This document shows, in pieces, positions 53,736-63,075 of a stretch of 64,000 bases of DNA. Source of the DNA: AP-15 sp036500965 (GTDB lineage Bacteria; Pseudomonadota; Alphaproteobacteria; ATCC43930; CGMCC-115725); assembly GCA_036500965.1 (NCBI GenBank), contig DASYBC010000041.1:29660-93659 (forward strand), written 5' to 3'. How positions within the stretch are numbered: position 1 is the stretch's first letter; each line of letters begins with the position of its first letter. The position numbers were made by a program, and so were the translations under genes. A model generated the notes under the pieces. The model saw only the letters and a list, made by a program, of their open reading frames with translations, was not told the origin of the DNA and searched no databases.

Positions 53736-54347
53736 ATGAGTACCCCAAATAGCGAGCGGCCCAGCGGCGGCAAGCCGGTCGTCGTCAAGAAATACGCCAA
53801 CCGTCGGCTCTATAACACGGCGACGAGCAGCTACGTCACGCTCGACGATCTGGCCAAGCTGATCAAGGAAGGCGGCGATTTTGTCGCGCATGATGCCAAA
53901 ACCGGCGAAGACATCACTCGCGCGGTGCTCACGCAGATCATCGTCGAGCAGGAGCAAAAGGGTCAAAACCTGCTGCCGATCAGCTTTTTGCGGCAGCTGA
54001 TCGGCTTCTACGGCGACAGCATGCAGGTCTTGGTGCCGGGGTATCTCGAGCAGGCGATGGTCGCCTTTGGCCGCAACCAGGAGCAGATGCGCAAAAGTCT
54101 GCAAGCGACCTTTGGCATCTTTCCGTTCGGGCAGTTCGAGGAAATGGGCAAGCAGAACATGGCGTTGTTCCAGCGCGCCCTCAAGATGCTGGCGCCCTAT
54201 CCCGAGGCGGAAAAGGCTCCGGCGCCGGAGGCCGGGACGGCGGCGCCCGCGGCCGGAGAGGACCCGCGCCTAAAGCGCCTCGAGGCGCAGATCGACGCAC
54301 TGACCCAGCAGCTCGAGGCGCTGGGGCGCGAGCGCCGCGATCATTAG
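53736..54347 (+). CDS. phaR: polyhydroxyalkanoate synthesis repressor PhaR
   Basis: The 203-residue protein has the PHB/PHA accumulation regulator DNA-binding domain (V-V-V-K-K-Y-A-N-R-R-L-Y-N-T, S-Y-V-T-L-D-D-L-A) and a PHA-binding middle region (L-L-P-I-S-F-L-R-Q-L-I-G-F-Y). A Pro/Ala linker leads to a short coiled coil at the C-terminus. PhaR senses PHB granules and represses phasin genes. It diverges from the PhaC-like genes with a 134-base gap and is followed by trpF after 11 bases. Confidence 0.95.
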   Translation: MSTPNSERPSGGKPVVVKKYANRRLYNTATSSYVTLDDLAKLIKEGGDFVAHDAKTGEDITRAVLTQIIVEQEQKGQNLLPISFLRQLIGFYGDSMQVLVPGYLEQAMVAFGRNQEQMRKSLQATFGIFPFGQFEEMGKQNMALFQRALKMLAPYPEAEKAPAPEAGTAAPAAGEDPRLKRLEAQIDALTQQLEALGRERRDH

Positions 54348-54358
54348 CCGCTGCAACC

Positions 54359-55009
54359 ATGGTCGCCGCCAAGATCTGTGGATTGTCGAGCGAGCCGGCG
54401 ATGACCGCCGCGATTGCCGGCGGTGCCGCCTATCTCGGCTTTGTCTTTTACCCGCCGAGCCCGCGCGCGGTCACCCCAGCGCAAGCCGCCCGGCTCTGCG
54501 CCGCGGTCCCCGCCGGGATCGCGCGGGTCGGGCTCTTTGTCGACGCCGAGGACGAGATGATCGAGGCCGTTCTCGCCGCGGCGCCGATCGATCTTCTGCA
54601 GTTTCACGGCGGCGAAAGCCCGCACCGCGTAGCCCAAGCGAGAGCGAAGTTCGGCCGCAAGGTGATCAAGGCGATGCCGATCGCCGGCCCCGACGATCTC
54701 GTCCGAGCTGAGCAATACGAGTATGCCGCCGATTTCGTGCTGTTCGACGCGAAGCCGCCGCCCCGGGCCGACGCATTGCCCGGCGGCAACGGACTCGCCT
54801 TTGACTGGCGGCTGCTCGCCGGCCGGGTTTGGCGGCGTCCGTGGCTCCTTTCGGGCGGGTTGACGGCCGAATTGCTGCCCGAGGCGGTGCGCCTTTCCGG
54901 AGCGGCTTGCGTCGATGTCTCATCCGGCGTCGAAAGCGCTCCCGGCCACAAGGATCCCGACAAAATCCGCGCCTTCCTCGCCGCCGCCCACGCCCTTCGG
55001 GTGCACTAG
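54359..55009 (+). CDS. trpF: phosphoribosylanthranilate isomerase
   Basis: The 216-residue TIM barrel has the catalytic cysteine in A-K-I-C-G-L, F-V-F-Y-P-P-S-P-R, V-G-L-F-V-D, L-Q-F-H-G-G-E, the catalytic Asp in L-F-D-A-K, and G-V-D/V-D-V-S-S-G-V-E at the end. It performs the Amadori rearrangement in tryptophan synthesis. The TAG stop (55007-55009) lies inside the CTAG that bounds the inserted miniature element. Normally trpF is followed directly by trpB; here about 2.5 kb separates them. Confidence 0.96.
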   Translation: MVAAKICGLSSEPAMTAAIAGGAAYLGFVFYPPSPRAVTPAQAARLCAAVPAGIARVGLFVDAEDEMIEAVLAAAPIDLLQFHGGESPHRVAQARAKFGRKVIKAMPIAGPDDLVRAEQYEYAADFVLFDAKPPPRADALPGGNGLAFDWRLLAGRVWRRPWLLSGGLTAELLPEAVRLSGAACVDVSSGVESAPGHKDPDKIRAFLAAAHALRVH

Positions 55010-55177
55010 CAGGCTGCGGAAAAATGCGGTTTCCGCAGTCAAGAGCCCTTCGAGACGGCCCTTCAGGCCTCCTCAGGGTGAGGTAGGCCTTTGATATAAA
55101 AGACCTCATCCTGAGGAGCGAAGCGTCTCGAAGGATGGGCAAGCGACGAGAAGCCGGGTTTTTCCGCACCCTGCTAG
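55006..55177. mobile_element. miniature inverted-repeat element bounded by CTAG (MITE-like)
   Basis: The 172-base unit has CTAG at both ends, 16-base inverted repeats (CAGGCTGCGGAAAAA and the complement of TTTTTCCGCACCCTG) and no coding frame. Internally it holds a second inverted repeat (CTTCGAGACG and CGTCTCGAAG). The terminal sequence resembles the ends of the IS element at 61455-62961 (CAGGCTGTTGAAGAAG). It begins within the trpF stop codon. Confidence 0.72.
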
Positions 55178-55230
55178 ACCGGTACGCCGGTCATTCAGGG
55201 TGAGCAGCAACAGACGGCGAGATAGTCGTT

Positions 55231-55349
55231 GGTGGTGCAATGCCGACGGATGATTCCCGTCCGTTGGCTGAATCGCACCACCAAGATATGAATCTGGTGA
55301 GCCGATGCACGAGACGCTCTAGAATCTAGGGTTTCGATCGGGCCACTAG
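55231..55349. repeat. diverged copy B of the CTAG-ended miniature element at 15912-16032
   Basis: It aligns across nearly its whole length with the 15912-16032 element: GGATGATTCCCGTCCGTTGG versus GGATGGTTCCCACCCGTTGG, then CTGAATCGCACCACCAA, AATCTGGTGAGCCGAT and TTTCGATCGGGCCACTAG. Internal hairpin arms are conserved. The left end has lost its CTAG, while the right end keeps CTAG, which contains the TAG stop of the DUF1330 gene. Confidence 0.8.
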
Positions 55350-55729
55350 TGTTTAACGCCGTTAACCGCCACGACAGTGAATTTCGCATACTTCATGCCG
55401 TTCTTGTGCGCCGCTACGTATTCCGGTGAATAACGCCAACCCTTTAGTTGCTCCAGGCTGTCCCAGCGAAGAACGACGAAGCGCGTTCCCGGCGGCGTTC
55501 CTTCGATCACCGTTCCCGGCCCTGCCGCGAGGATCACACCGCCATGCGCTTTGATTGACGCCTGAGCGGGTGGCGAATACTCCTTTGCATAAGCGGCCGG
55601 GTTGGTAACGTCGACAATTCCGATCATGTACACGGGCGGCTTGGTCTGAGCTTGAAGACCATGCAGGCCCAATGCCCCCATTCCGATGCCGGCGAGGGTT
55701 GCCAGCGCGACGGCGTAACCTGGTTTCAT
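55346..55729 (-). CDS. DUF1330 domain-containing secreted protein
   Basis: The 127-residue protein has a signal peptide (A-V-A-L-A-T-L-A-G-I-G-M-G-A-L-G) and the DUF1330 core (Y-M-I-G-I-V-D-V, Y-A-K-E-Y, G-T-R-F-V-V-L-R-W-D-S, Y-V-A-A-H-K). It is an alpha-beta dimeric barrel with no fixed function. The ATG at 55729 follows GGAGG. The TAG stop lies in the terminal CTAG of the adjacent repeat. It diverges from the TPR-domain regulator gene. Confidence 0.88.
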   Translation of the reverse strand: MKPGYAVALATLAGIGMGALGLHGLQAQTKPPVYMIGIVDVTNPAAYAKEYSPPAQASIKAHGGVILAAGPGTVIEGTPPGTRFVVLRWDSLEQLKGWRYSPEYVAAHKNGMKYAKFTVVAVNGVKH

Positions 55730-55933
55730 GTAAATTTCCTCCACTTTGCTCGCGTGGGTGCCTCGGCTTCGCGCTTCTCATACGCCGCTGCCGGCGCACG
55801 AGACCGTGGATGGCCTCGGGGCCATAGAACGCCGGCGACGGGTAAAAGGCTTTACGCTCGGCTTACTTCCACCTTACGATGTGCGTATGATTTCCCGGGG
55901 AAGCGGGTCGGGGGGGCTTCCGGGGAGACGGCA

Positions 55934-57442
55934 GTGCTTTTGGTGTTTGGCAACCATCGGCTCGACATCGGGCGCCGTGAGCTGCGGCGTGGCGCCGAAC
56001 TGGTCGAGGTCGAGCCCAAGGTCTTCGACCTGCTGGCCTTCCTCGTGCGGCACCGCGACCGGGTGGTCAGCAAGGACGATCTCCTAGAGGCGGTATGGGA
56101 CGGGCGGATCGTCTCTGAATCGGCGCTGACCACGCGGATCAACGCCGTGCGCCGGGCGCTCGGCGACGACGGGGCGGCGCAACGGCTGATCCGCACCTTC
56201 ACCCGAAAGGGTGTGCGGTTTGTCGGCGAGGTCACGGAAATGCCGGACCAGCCAAGTCCGGCCGCCGAGGACAAGCCGTCGATCGCGGTCCTGCCGTTCC
56301 GCAATATGAGCGGCGATCCCGAGCAGGAATATTTCGTCGACGGTATGGTCGAGGAGATCATCACCGCGCTGTCGCGCATCCGTTGGCTCTTCGTCGCCGC
56401 CGGCAATTCAACGTTCGCCTACAAAGGGCAAGCCGTCGACGTGAAGCAGGTCGGGCGCGAGCTTGGCGTCCGCTATGTACTCGAGGGTTCGGTGCGCAAA
56501 GGCGGCAACCGGGTGCGGATCACCGGGCAGCTGATCGACGCGGCGACCGGCGCGCATCTGTGGGCCGACCATTTCGACGGCTCGCTCGAAGACGTGTTCG
56601 ACCTCCAAGACCGGGTGGCGTCGAGCGTCGCAGGGGTCATCGAGCCGGTATTGCAGGCGGTTGAAACGGCGCGTTCGGCCACCCGCCCGACCCGCGACCT
56701 GACCGCCTACGACCTCTATTTGCGCGCCTATGCGATGTTCCTGTCGTCGGCCAGACATTTCCCCGAGGCGTTGCGACTGATGGAACAGGCGATCGCCCGC
56801 GACCCCTATTACGGACCCGCGCTCGCCTGGGCGGCGATCTGCTGTTTTCGGGTGATCCTCGACAGTCGGAGCCAGGACCCGGCAAGCGATCGTTTGAAGG
56901 GCGCCGATTTCGCTAGGCGCGCGTTGGAAGCTGCCGGCGACGATCCCAGCGTGCTGGCGAATGCCGCTGTCGCGCTTGCCTTTTTCGGCGAGGACATCGG
57001 AGCCATGATGGCGCTCGTCGACCGCGCCCTGGCGCTCAACCCGAATTTCGCGCGCGGCTGGCATACCGGCGGCATGCTCAGGGTGTGGGCCGGTGAGCCC
57101 GACAGCGCGATCAAATATCTCGACGCCGCGCTGCGCCTCAGCCCGCGCGCCCGTATCGGCACCTCGGCCAATTTGATCGGCTTGGCACATCTCTTTGCCC
57201 GGCGCTTCGACCGGGCCGTGCCAAAGCTGCTGCTCGCGATCCAGGACGATCCGAGCTTTCCGGCCCCACATCGCTTTCTCGCCGCCTGCTACGCCCATTT
57301 GGGGCGGCTTGACGACGCCCGAGAAACCATGGCGCGGCTCCGCTCGATCAGCGCTGTCGTGATCCCGGATGCGAGCCACTTTCGCAACGCCGAGCATCGC
57401 GAGGTGCTGCTGTCGGGATTGCGTCTCGCGGTGGGCGCGTAG
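55934..57442 (+). CDS. OmpR/PhoB-type winged-helix and TPR-domain regulator
   Basis: The 502-residue protein has an N-terminal winged helix of the Trans_reg_C type (P-K-V-F-D-L-L-A-F-L-V-R-H-R, L-T-T-R-I-N-A-V-R-R-A-L-G). A TolB/adenylate-cyclase-like central region follows (I-A-V-L-P-F-R-N-M-S-G-D-P-E-Q-E-Y-F, Y-V-L-E-G-S-V-R), then TPR repeats. This class is CadC-like in layout, but no membrane segment is evident. The GTG at 55934 follows GGGGAG. It is inserted between trpF and trpB. Confidence 0.88.
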   Translation: MLLVFGNHRLDIGRRELRRGAELVEVEPKVFDLLAFLVRHRDRVVSKDDLLEAVWDGRIVSESALTTRINAVRRALGDDGAAQRLIRTFTRKGVRFVGEVTEMPDQPSPAAEDKPSIAVLPFRNMSGDPEQEYFVDGMVEEIITALSRIRWLFVAAGNSTFAYKGQAVDVKQVGRELGVRYVLEGSVRKGGNRVRITGQLIDAATGAHLWADHFDGSLEDVFDLQDRVASSVAGVIEPVLQAVETARSATRPTRDLTAYDLYLRAYAMFLSSARHFPEALRLMEQAIARDPYYGPALAWAAICCFRVILDSRSQDPASDRLKGADFARRALEAAGDDPSVLANAAVALAFFGEDIGAMMALVDRALALNPNFARGWHTGGMLRVWAGEPDSAIKYLDAALRLSPRARIGTSANLIGLAHLFARRFDRAVPKLLLAIQDDPSFPAPHRFLAACYAHLGRLDDARETMARLRSISAVVIPDASHFRNAEHREVLLSGLRLAVGA

Positions 57443-57571
57443 GGCCATCATCGCCACGAGGCTTGCCGCCGGCTTGATCCTCCGCAGCGCGGACGCTGGA
57501 TGCGGCAAGGTATTTTTCTCCGTGCCTACGGTGCCTCGCTGGTGCATCTTCGGCGCCCGAGAGGAAACACG

Positions 57572-58783
<1,212 letters not shown>

Positions 58784-58894
58784 GCCGCCAAGGCCACTAT
58801 CGGGAAACGCATGCAGAATTTTTGTCGGGAAAGAAACCCGGTGATTGCTGGGAGGCGCGGCCGGCCGATCGTGATCCGAAGACGCGAGGCAGTC

Positions 58895-59149
58895 ATGACG
58901 ATGGTGAAGACCCGTATCCGCGTGACACCCGATGGGATGCTCAGCGGTCGTGCGCCGGGTTTTCCGGCGGGTGAACACGATGCGGAGATTACTCTGCTGG
59001 ATGATGGCGAGCCGGTGACGAACCCGCCGGCGGAGACCCTGCTTGCCCGCGTGCGTGCGATCCAAGAGGAGGTGGCGCGATTGCCGGTGCTCGATGCCCG
59101 CGATCCAGACGAGATCATCGGCTACAACAAACGCGGTCATTTCGACTGA
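58895..59149 (+). CDS. antitoxin of a type II toxin-antitoxin pair
   Basis: The 84-residue protein begins T-M-V-K-T-R-I-R-V-T-P-D-G-M-L-S-G and ends D-E-I-I-G-Y-N-K-R-G-H-F-D, a Phd/VapB-like layout with a beta-rich start and a helix (E-T-L-L-A-R-V-R-A-I-Q-E-E-V-A-R-L) in the middle. The TGA overlaps the toxin ATG by one base (TGATG). The ATG at 58895 follows GAGG. It is the intact half of a broken module. Confidence 0.78.
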   Translation: MTMVKTRIRVTPDGMLSGRAPGFPAGEHDAEITLLDDGEPVTNPPAETLLARVRAIQEEVARLPVLDARDPDEIIGYNKRGHFD

Positions 59150-59540
59150 TGGTCATCGACAGCTCGGCGCTGATTGCGCTACTGCTTGGTGAAGCTGAGA
59201 CCGTCGATTTTGTCGCGGCGATTGCGGCTGCTTCAAGTCGTCTGGTAAGTGCGCCTACTTACGTCGAGACCGCGATCGTCATGGTTGCCCGGTCGGGCTT
59301 AGAGGCCTGGGAGAAGCTCGACCGGCTTCTCGTCGAGCTTGCCATAGAGGTCTCCCGTTCACGCGCGATCAGGCGAACCTTGCCGTCACCGCATACCGAC
59401 AGTATGGGAAGGGCGGCGGCCATGCCGCAGGATTGAATTTTGGCGACCTGTTCACTTACGCGCTTGCCAAGCTGAGAGACGAATCTGTGCTGTTCAAAGG
59501 CAACGACTTTGCCCAGACCGATTTACAAATCGCTGTTTGA
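59149..59540 (+). pseudogene. VapC-like PIN toxin with a single-base frameshift
   Basis: From the ATG at 59149, the sequence V-I-D-S-S-A-L-I-A-L-L-L-G-E and A-P-T-Y-V-E-T-A-I-V-M is PIN-type. Near 59350 the frame changes; the downstream reading P-F-T-R-D-Q-A-N-L-A-V-T-A-Y and L-N-F-G-D-L-F-T-Y-A-L-A continues in another frame to TGA at 59538-59540 and ends F-A-Q-T-D-L-Q-I-A-V. One missing base between 59347 and 59360 explains this. The first 66 codons alone would not give an active PIN domain. Confidence 0.82.
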
Positions 59541-59561
59541 GCCTGGCGGAACGCACATCCG

Positions 59562-59600
59562 CGCCGTCGCCGGGCATCTCGGCGCCCGGTTGTGAGCCGC
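59562..59600 (+). repeat. right copy of the duplicated trpB/trpA junction
   Basis: This region reads as a diverged trpB C-terminus (A-V-A-G-H-L-G-A-R-L-stop) followed by the trpA start GTGAGCCGC. It matches 58750-58788 at 35 of 39 positions, so the trpA start and its coupled TGA were preserved when the module between was gained. Confidence 0.8.
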
Positions 59601-60431
59601 GTCGAGCAGCGCTTCGCGGCGTTGCGCGCGGAGGGGCGGGCCGGGCTCGTCGCCTATCTCACGGCGGGGGACCCCGATCCCGACACCTCGGCGCGGCTGT
59701 TTGCCGGCCTCGCCACGGCGGGCGCCGATCTGATCGAGATCGGCATGCCGTTCTCCGACCCGATGGCCGACGGCCCGGCAGTCCAGGACGCCGGCCAGCG
59801 CGCCCTGAAGGCCGGAATGAATTTGCGCGGCACGCTGTCGCTGATCCGCGCGCTGCGCCGTAGCGACAATGCGACGCCGATCGTGCTGATGGGCTACTAC
59901 AACCCGATCTACCGCTACGGCGCCGAGGCGTTCGCGCGCGACGCGGTCGCGGCCGGAGTCGACGGAGTCATCGTCGTCGACCTGCCGCCCGAGGAGGACA
60001 TCGAGCTGACCGCGCCGGCGCGCGTCGCCGGGCTCGACGTGATCCGGCTGGCGACGCCGACCAGCGACGACGACCGCCTGCCGCGCATCGTCGAACGGGC
60101 CAGCGGCTTTATCTATTACGTCGCGATCGCCGGCATCACCGGCACGCGCTCGGCCGATTCGGCCGAGGTTGCCGCCGCGGTGGCGCGCTTGCGAAGGTTT
60201 ACCGATTTGCCGGTCGCGGTCGGCTTTGGCGTCAAAAACCCGGAACAGGCCGCCGCGGTGGCACGCGCCGCCGACGCCGCGGTTGTCGGCTCGTCGCTGG
60301 TCCAGCGGCTCGCCGCGAACCTCGGTGCCGACGGCGCCGCCAAGCCCGGCCTCGTCGACGCCGTCCTGGCGGATGTCGGCGCCTTGGCGGCCGGCATCAG
60401 GCGGGCGCGATCGCCGCACGAAGCCCGCTAG
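59592..60431 (+). CDS. trpA: tryptophan synthase alpha chain
   Basis: The 279-residue TIM barrel has the catalytic residues E49 (L-I-E-I-G-M-P-F-S) and D60 (M-A-D-G-P). It then has G-Y-Y-N-P-I-Y and G-F-G-V-K-N. It cleaves indole-3-glycerol phosphate. The GTG start at 59592 overlaps a TGA that ends a trpB-like tail, as in the ancestral coupled arrangement. The C-terminus overlaps the convergent membrane gene by 4 bases. Confidence 0.97.
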   Translation: MSRVEQRFAALRAEGRAGLVAYLTAGDPDPDTSARLFAGLATAGADLIEIGMPFSDPMADGPAVQDAGQRALKAGMNLRGTLSLIRALRRSDNATPIVLMGYYNPIYRYGAEAFARDAVAAGVDGVIVVDLPPEEDIELTAPARVAGLDVIRLATPTSDDDRLPRIVERASGFIYYVAIAGITGTRSADSAEVAAAVARLRRFTDLPVAVGFGVKNPEQAAAVARAADAAVVGSSLVQRLAANLGADGAAKPGLVDAVLADVGALAAGIRRARSPHEAR

Positions 60432-60799
60432 CCGAGCGCGATCAGCGCCAGCAGCATCACGAGGCCGGCGATCGCAAACCCGGCATGGGCGCCGACCAAT
60501 GCACCGCTGGCGCGCCGTCCGCGCCAGGCCGTCCAGGCGATCGCAACCCCGAGCGCCAGGGCTACGCCGACCAGCCCGGCGCTGGCGCGGCCGAAGCCGG
60601 CGGTGCCCATCGCGTCGGGCGCCCTCGGATGGCCAAGCGCTAGAAGCAGCGCCGCGAGGCCGGCCGCGCCGATCGCGCCATGGCAGGCCGCGACCGCCGG
60701 ATGCGGCGGCCTTGCCGCCGGGCCGCGCAGATAGAGGAGCGCGAGCACAACCCCGATCAACGCCGCCGCGCACAGCACGCCAAAACCAAGCTCGATCAT
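60428..60799 (-). CDS. small polytopic membrane protein
   Basis: The 123-residue protein has four hydrophobic segments with short loops (L-G-F-G-V-L-C-A-A-A-L-I-G-V-V, A-A-G-L-A-A-L-L-L-A-L, G-L-V-G-V-A-L-A-L-G-V-A, F-A-I-A-G-L-V-M-L-L-A). A-C-H-G-A-I-G and A-H-A-G-F-A-I-A-G place a histidine near each half. The family is not recognised. The gene is convergent with trpA. Confidence 0.6.
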   Translation of the reverse strand: MIELGFGVLCAAALIGVVLALLYLRGPAARPPHPAVAACHGAIGAAGLAALLLALGHPRAPDAMGTAGFGRASAGLVGVALALGVAIAWTAWRGRRASGALVGAHAGFAIAGLVMLLALIALG

Positions 60800-60906
60800 C
60801 CTTCCGCTCTTGCGCCGCGATCCCGCGCCTTCGGTTGCACGGGTTTGTGGCCAAAGCTAGTGTGCATCTGTGCATCGCCAGCGCCGCGCGCGGCGGCACA
60901 GGGCAA

Positions 60907-60996
60907 GGAGGGGTGGCCGAGCGGTTGAAGGCGCACGCCTGGAAAGTGTGTAGACGGTGATGAATCGTCTCGCGGGTTCGAATCCCGCCCCCTCCG
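60907..60996 (+). tRNA. tRNA-Ser (anticodon GGA)
   Basis: A 90-base class II tRNA. The acceptor is GGAGGGG paired with CCCCTCC and a G discriminator; the CCA is encoded (60997-60999). The anticodon loop is in CCTGGAAAG with anticodon GGA, read as serine (UCC/UCU). The long variable arm is typical of tRNA-Ser. The T arm is GCGGGTTCGAATCCCGC. An IS element and a recombinase gene follow within 3 kb. Confidence 0.95.
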
Positions 60997-61109
60997 CCAC
61001 CCCCGTGCTCGGGGTCGGGCGACAGCAAAGAAAACCGATGGAGCGCTGCGCCCAAGCCGCGTGTTTACCTCAGCATGGCGCTGTCCGCGGCGAACTCACG
61101 GGAGGAATG

Positions 61110-61316
61110 ATGCATTGGAGTTATGAGGTTGTGCCCGTCGGCGGTCACCACCGACTAGCGGGCGGAAGTTTCGACGCGCCCGATCTCGAAGCGGCCAAAC
61201 ACCACGTGCAAACCGTTTACGAGCCGACCGTGAGCCCGGAGGCCGAGCTCGATGTCCGCCTCCTTGACGGGTCCGGCAGTGAGGTGTGGCGCGGCACCTA
61301 TGTTGGGTCGACTTGA
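61110..61316 (+). CDS. small hypothetical protein
   Basis: The 68-residue protein begins H-W-S-Y-E-V-V-P-V-G-G-H-H-R-L-A and has E-A-A-K-H-H-V-Q-T-V-Y-E-P-T-V-S. The ATG at 61110 (or 61107) follows GGAGGA, a strong site. I know no family for it. The 138 bases between it and the IS element show a G+C-rich inverted region but no gene. Confidence 0.5.
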   Translation: MHWSYEVVPVGGHHRLAGGSFDAPDLEAAKHHVQTVYEPTVSPEAELDVRLLDGSGSEVWRGTYVGST

Positions 61317-61498
61317 TTCACCGCCCGCCTTCGCCGCCTGAGGGGGCGGGCCCGGCTACCATATAGCCGCCCGGCGGCCGCCCGGTGGAGCCGCCCCACC
61401 CTGTCGCGAGAGTTGGTGGGCCCGGCGGCGGCTTCCACGTCGGCGACCGCGCGGCTAGCAGGCCGTTGAAAAAGTGGTTGCCGATCGCCGTCGTTGTG

Positions 61499-61516
61499 AT
61501 CCCCTGAGAAGGGGAT
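61499..61516 (+). promoter_or_regulatory. hairpin over the transposase ribosome-binding site and start
   Basis: ATCCCC-TGAGAA-GGGGAT is a perfect 6-base-pair stem. Its right arm includes the AAGGGG ribosome-binding site and the first two bases of the ATG at 61515. Such stems can block translation of transposase from transcripts that enter the element from outside. Confidence 0.62.
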
Positions 61517-62618
61517 GGGGGTGGCGATGCGTGGCGACGATCAGATTTGCGGTCAGCTTTTCAGCTACATAGATCTGGAGACGCGGGTCCGGGTGGATCA
61601 TCCGCTGCGGGCGATTCGAGAGATCGCGAACGCGGCTGTGAGAGCACTTTCGCGTGACTTCGCGGCGCTCTATTCAGGATTGGGGCGGCCGTCGATCGCG
61701 CCGGAGAAGTTGCTGCGAGCGATGTTGTTGCAGGCATTCTATTCGGTGCGCTCAGAGCGCCAGTTGATGGAGCGGATCGAGTACGATCTGCTGTTCCGCT
61801 GGTTCGTCGGGATCGGGGTCGATGACCCGGTGTGGGATCATTCGAGCTTCTCGAAGAACCGCGACCGGCTGTTGGAGGGGAAGATCGCGGCCAAGTTCCT
61901 GGCGGCGGTGCTGTCGCAGCCGCGGGTGAAGCGATTGCTGTCGAGCGAGCATTTCTCGGTCGACGGCACGCTGATCCAGGCCTGGGCCTCGATCAAGAGT
62001 TTCAAGGCGAAAGACCTGTCGGACGGTGGCGGTCCGGGGGGTGACGGGCGCAATGCGCCGGCCGATTTTCGCGGCGAGAAGCGCTCGAACGCGACCCATC
62101 GCAGCACCACCGATCCCGATGCCCGGCTCTACCGCAAAGGGCCGGGGATGGAAGCCAGGCTGTGCTTCATCGGCCATGGGCTGATGGAGAACCGCTCGGG
62201 GCTGATCGTCGATGCCCGGCTGACGCGGGTCTCGGGCCATGCCGAACGGCTGGCGGCGCTCGCCATGATCGAGCCCTGGGCCGATCGGCCGCGGGCGATT
62301 ACGCTCGGTGCCGACCGGGGTTATGACGCCGCCGACTTTGTCGAGGAACTGCGCACGATCAATGTGCGCCCGCACGTGGCGCGGAATACCAACGGTCGCC
62401 GCTCGGCGATCGACCGACGGACGACGCGGCATCCGGGCTATGCCGCCAGCCGGCGCATCCGCAAGCGGATCGAGGAAGCCTTCGGCTGGATCAAGACCGT
62501 CGCCGGCCTGCGCCAGACCAAGCTGCGCGGCCTGGCCAAAGTAGACTGGGCCTTCACCTTCGCCACCGCCGCCTACGATCTGGTGCGGGTGCCCAAGCTG
62601 CTCGCGGCGGTGCCGTGA
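61515..62618 (+). CDS. IS5-family DDE transposase
   Basis: The 367-residue protein has an N-terminal DUF772-type region (L-D/Y-I-D-L-E-T-R-V-R-V-D-H-P-L-R, R-P-S-I-A-P-E-K-L-L). The DDE residues are in F-S-V-D-G-T-L, L-G-A-D-R-G-Y-D and R-K-R-I-E-E-A-F-G-W-I-K. These match the IS5 family. The first ATG is at 61515; an ATG at 61527 is also possible. It overlaps the passenger start by a GTGA. Confidence 0.92.
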   Translation: MGVAMRGDDQICGQLFSYIDLETRVRVDHPLRAIREIANAAVRALSRDFAALYSGLGRPSIAPEKLLRAMLLQAFYSVRSERQLMERIEYDLLFRWFVGIGVDDPVWDHSSFSKNRDRLLEGKIAAKFLAAVLSQPRVKRLLSSEHFSVDGTLIQAWASIKSFKAKDLSDGGGPGGDGRNAPADFRGEKRSNATHRSTTDPDARLYRKGPGMEARLCFIGHGLMENRSGLIVDARLTRVSGHAERLAALAMIEPWADRPRAITLGADRGYDAADFVEELRTINVRPHVARNTNGRRSAIDRRTTRHPGYAASRRIRKRIEEAFGWIKTVAGLRQTKLRGLAKVDWAFTFATAAYDLVRVPKLLAAVP

Positions 62619-62941
62619 CGGGTTCCGCCACCTGCGAACTGGTCGGCCGGTGGCGGATCGTCGAAGCCGATCTGTGGGATCGCGACTATCTCGATCTCGT
62701 CGAGCCCGCCTATTTTCGGCTCGGCCATGATGGTTGGGCCGAATTCGCCTTCGGCGCCGTCAATGCCACGGCCGAACTCGAATGCAGCCGAACCGTCGTC
62801 TCCTTCCGCTGGACCGGCTTTGACGAAGGCGATGAGATCTCCGGCCACGGCTCGGCCGAATTGAGGGATAACGGCTCCCTCGAAATCGAGCTGTCCTTCG
62901 ACGATGGCGACGACCCCATCCTCACCGCCCGTCGCGAGTGA
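62615..62941 (+). CDS. IS passenger protein of unknown function
   Basis: The 108-residue protein has V-G-R-W-R-I-V-E-A-D-L-W-D and W-A-E-F-A-F-G-A-V-N, a beta-rich, acidic, lipocalin-like pattern. The GTG overlaps the transposase TGA (GTGA), and the stop TGA touches the right inverted repeat, so the gene lies entirely within the IS. Similar small proteins accompany other IS5-type transposases. No catalytic motif is visible. Confidence 0.7.
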   Translation: MTGSATCELVGRWRIVEADLWDRDYLDLVEPAYFRLGHDGWAEFAFGAVNATAELECSRTVVSFRWTGFDEGDEISGHGSAELRDNGSLEIELSFDDGDDPILTARRE

Positions 62942-62961
62942 CTTCTTCAACAGCCTGCTAG

Positions 62962-63075
62962 ATCCTCCGCGTTCATCCCGCCTAGGATCTCGCCATCGAT
63001 GTCATTGTCGCGGAAAAGCTGAGCGTATTGGTCGAGCCCCAGCCCGCGAAGCCAATCGGCGATATCCATCGACAT
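62962..63075 (-). pseudogene. N-terminus of a SAM-domain protein (adenylate cyclase-type) cut by the IS
   Basis: The minus-strand frame from 63075 reads M-D-I-A-D-W-L-R-G-L-G-L-D-Q-Y, F-R-D-N-D-I-D-G-E-I-L and M-N-A-E-D-L. This is the SAM (sterile alpha motif) domain found in front of class III nucleotide cyclases in soil alphaproteobacteria. The reading stops at the CTAG of the IS. The sequence beyond the other end of the IS does not continue the domain, so the rest is lost. Confidence 0.72.

Larger units (their letters stand above)
61455..62961. mobile_element. IS5-family-type insertion sequence with a passenger gene
   Basis: The element is flanked by CTAG direct repeats (61455-61458, 62958-62961), the 4-base YTAR-type target expected for IS5-group elements. 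Terminal inverted repeats are CAGGCCGTTGAAAAAGT and CAGGCTGTTGAAGAAGT (15 of 17 identical). Inside are a DDE transposase and a second small gene coupled to it. The frames are intact, so it may be active. It interrupts a SAM-domain gene on the minus strand. Confidence 0.9.

Noticed and set aside
61317..61454. GC-rich inverted sequence before the IS as a possible terminator
   Set aside because: No T run and no clear single stem; left unannotated.
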